A DNA stretch of 64,000 bases. Origin: Nautilus pompilius (taxonomy: Eukaryota; Mollusca; Cephalopoda; Nautilida; Nautilidae). The notes beneath the pieces are model-generated. The model searched no databases, had not been told where the DNA came from, and saw nothing but the letters and a program-made list of their open reading frames with translations. The DNA is taken from NCBI GenBank assembly GCA_018389105.1, contig JACATO010002145.1, positions 744,001 through 808,000 on the forward strand. Reading direction: 5' to 3'. The translations under genes were made by a program, and so were the position numbers. How positions within the stretch are numbered: position 1 is the stretch's first letter; every line of letters starts with the position of its first letter. Positions 63,601 to 64,000 of this stretch are shown here, piece after piece.

Positions 63601-64000
63601 TGTTTCATGACTGTAGTCTCCTTAAAATAGCTATGTAGTCACAGTGGTCTTCATTAGCTTTGTGCCAGACCCATCTGAGATCTCTACAAATTGTAGAGAT
63701 CTGGAAGACATTGTGCATATTGCGTAGTATTATTTGAAAGACAGAAATAAATGTGACTGTAATAGGCTGAGAATAATATTGAATAGAACCACGTTTAACT
63801 GCAGGTTTGCTGTGTTTTGCTCAGCATTGTCAAATGCAACCATCACGCAGGCATTACTATAGAAGCTGGGGTCATGGTTAGACAACAGGAATGAGCTTTA
63901 CATTGATGTACTGCTTACATGCAGCTAGAGCTAAGTCTGTGAACAACAGCATGGTTGACTCTCTCTCTCAACTGGTTTGTTTATTACTAATTTTACTGCT
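60621..64000. other. AT-rich presumed intron
   Basis: No transposon or exon recognised apart from the palindrome at 63678. The minus-strand ORFs at 61314-61704 and 62637-62819 are low-complexity. Confidence 0.4.
63678..63702. other. perfect 12-bp-arm palindrome
   Basis: AGATCTCTACAA, one A, then TTGTAGAGATCT: an inverted repeat with no mismatch in the arms. No poly-T or gene context gives it a role. Confidence 0.8.

Noticed and set aside
1-64000. CRISPR arrays, bacterial operons, tRNA or rRNA genes
   Set aside because: No regularly spaced repeats, no ribosome binding sites and no intact tRNA fold were seen. The tRNA-like boxes belong to SINEs.
1-64000. A dedicated undescribed defence or metabolic gene system
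   Set aside because: All non-repetitive sequence behaves as intron. The only multi-part structure with unexplained biology is the long-TIR element.

Overview
The window is AT-rich, intron-like metazoan DNA with no bacterial features: no operons, ribosome binding sites or long intact ORFs. The transposon content (many decayed Tc1/mariner copies, pogo/Tigger and hAT elements, tRNA-derived SINEs, a jockey-type LINE piece) suits an invertebrate. A cephalopod mollusc such as an octopus is my best guess, but this is an inference and no marker fixes the species.

The only host gene I recognise lies on the minus strand. Two short exons with consensus splice sites, 37336-37260 and 16341-16270, join in phase. 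They encode the N-terminus of a Tousled-like kinase (TLK1/TLK2 orthologue), including the probable start codon. The window is therefore mostly introns: about 20.9 kb between the two exons, at least 26.6 kb upstream of the ATG exon, and at least 16.2 kb downstream of the second. The kinase domain is not in the window.

Layout from left to right: a hAT (ZBED5-like) element with 8-bp target duplications (1017-4031); a LINE reverse-transcriptase fragment (4600-5545); a pogo-type MITE (8794-9151); Tc1 remnants (9975, 12890, 17180, 25560, 32880); a deleted Tigger element (14331-15514); a minus-strand SINE (22130); a roughly 4.1-kb element with very long terminal inverted repeats (26930-31055); a SINE (36685); a Tc1 element with both ends (42353-43615); a second, half copy of the long-TIR element (44807-46443); two more SINEs (46976, 50769); a mariner with both ends (54841-56110); a hAT MITE with perfect target duplication (58934-59375); and a Tc1 remnant (59860-60620).

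The most interesting object is the long-TIR element. It carries a decayed protein of a transposase-like family that is usually catalogued as uncharacterised. About 1.53 kb of it is almost identical to the second copy 17.9 kb away, while the flanks of that tract are homologous but clearly diverged, which looks like gene conversion. The two copies are direct repeats that bracket the TLK start-codon exon.

No element here looks coding-competent, because every transposase reading contains stops or frameshifts. No tRNA, rRNA, CRISPR or promoter could be supported. All repeat comparisons were made by eye.
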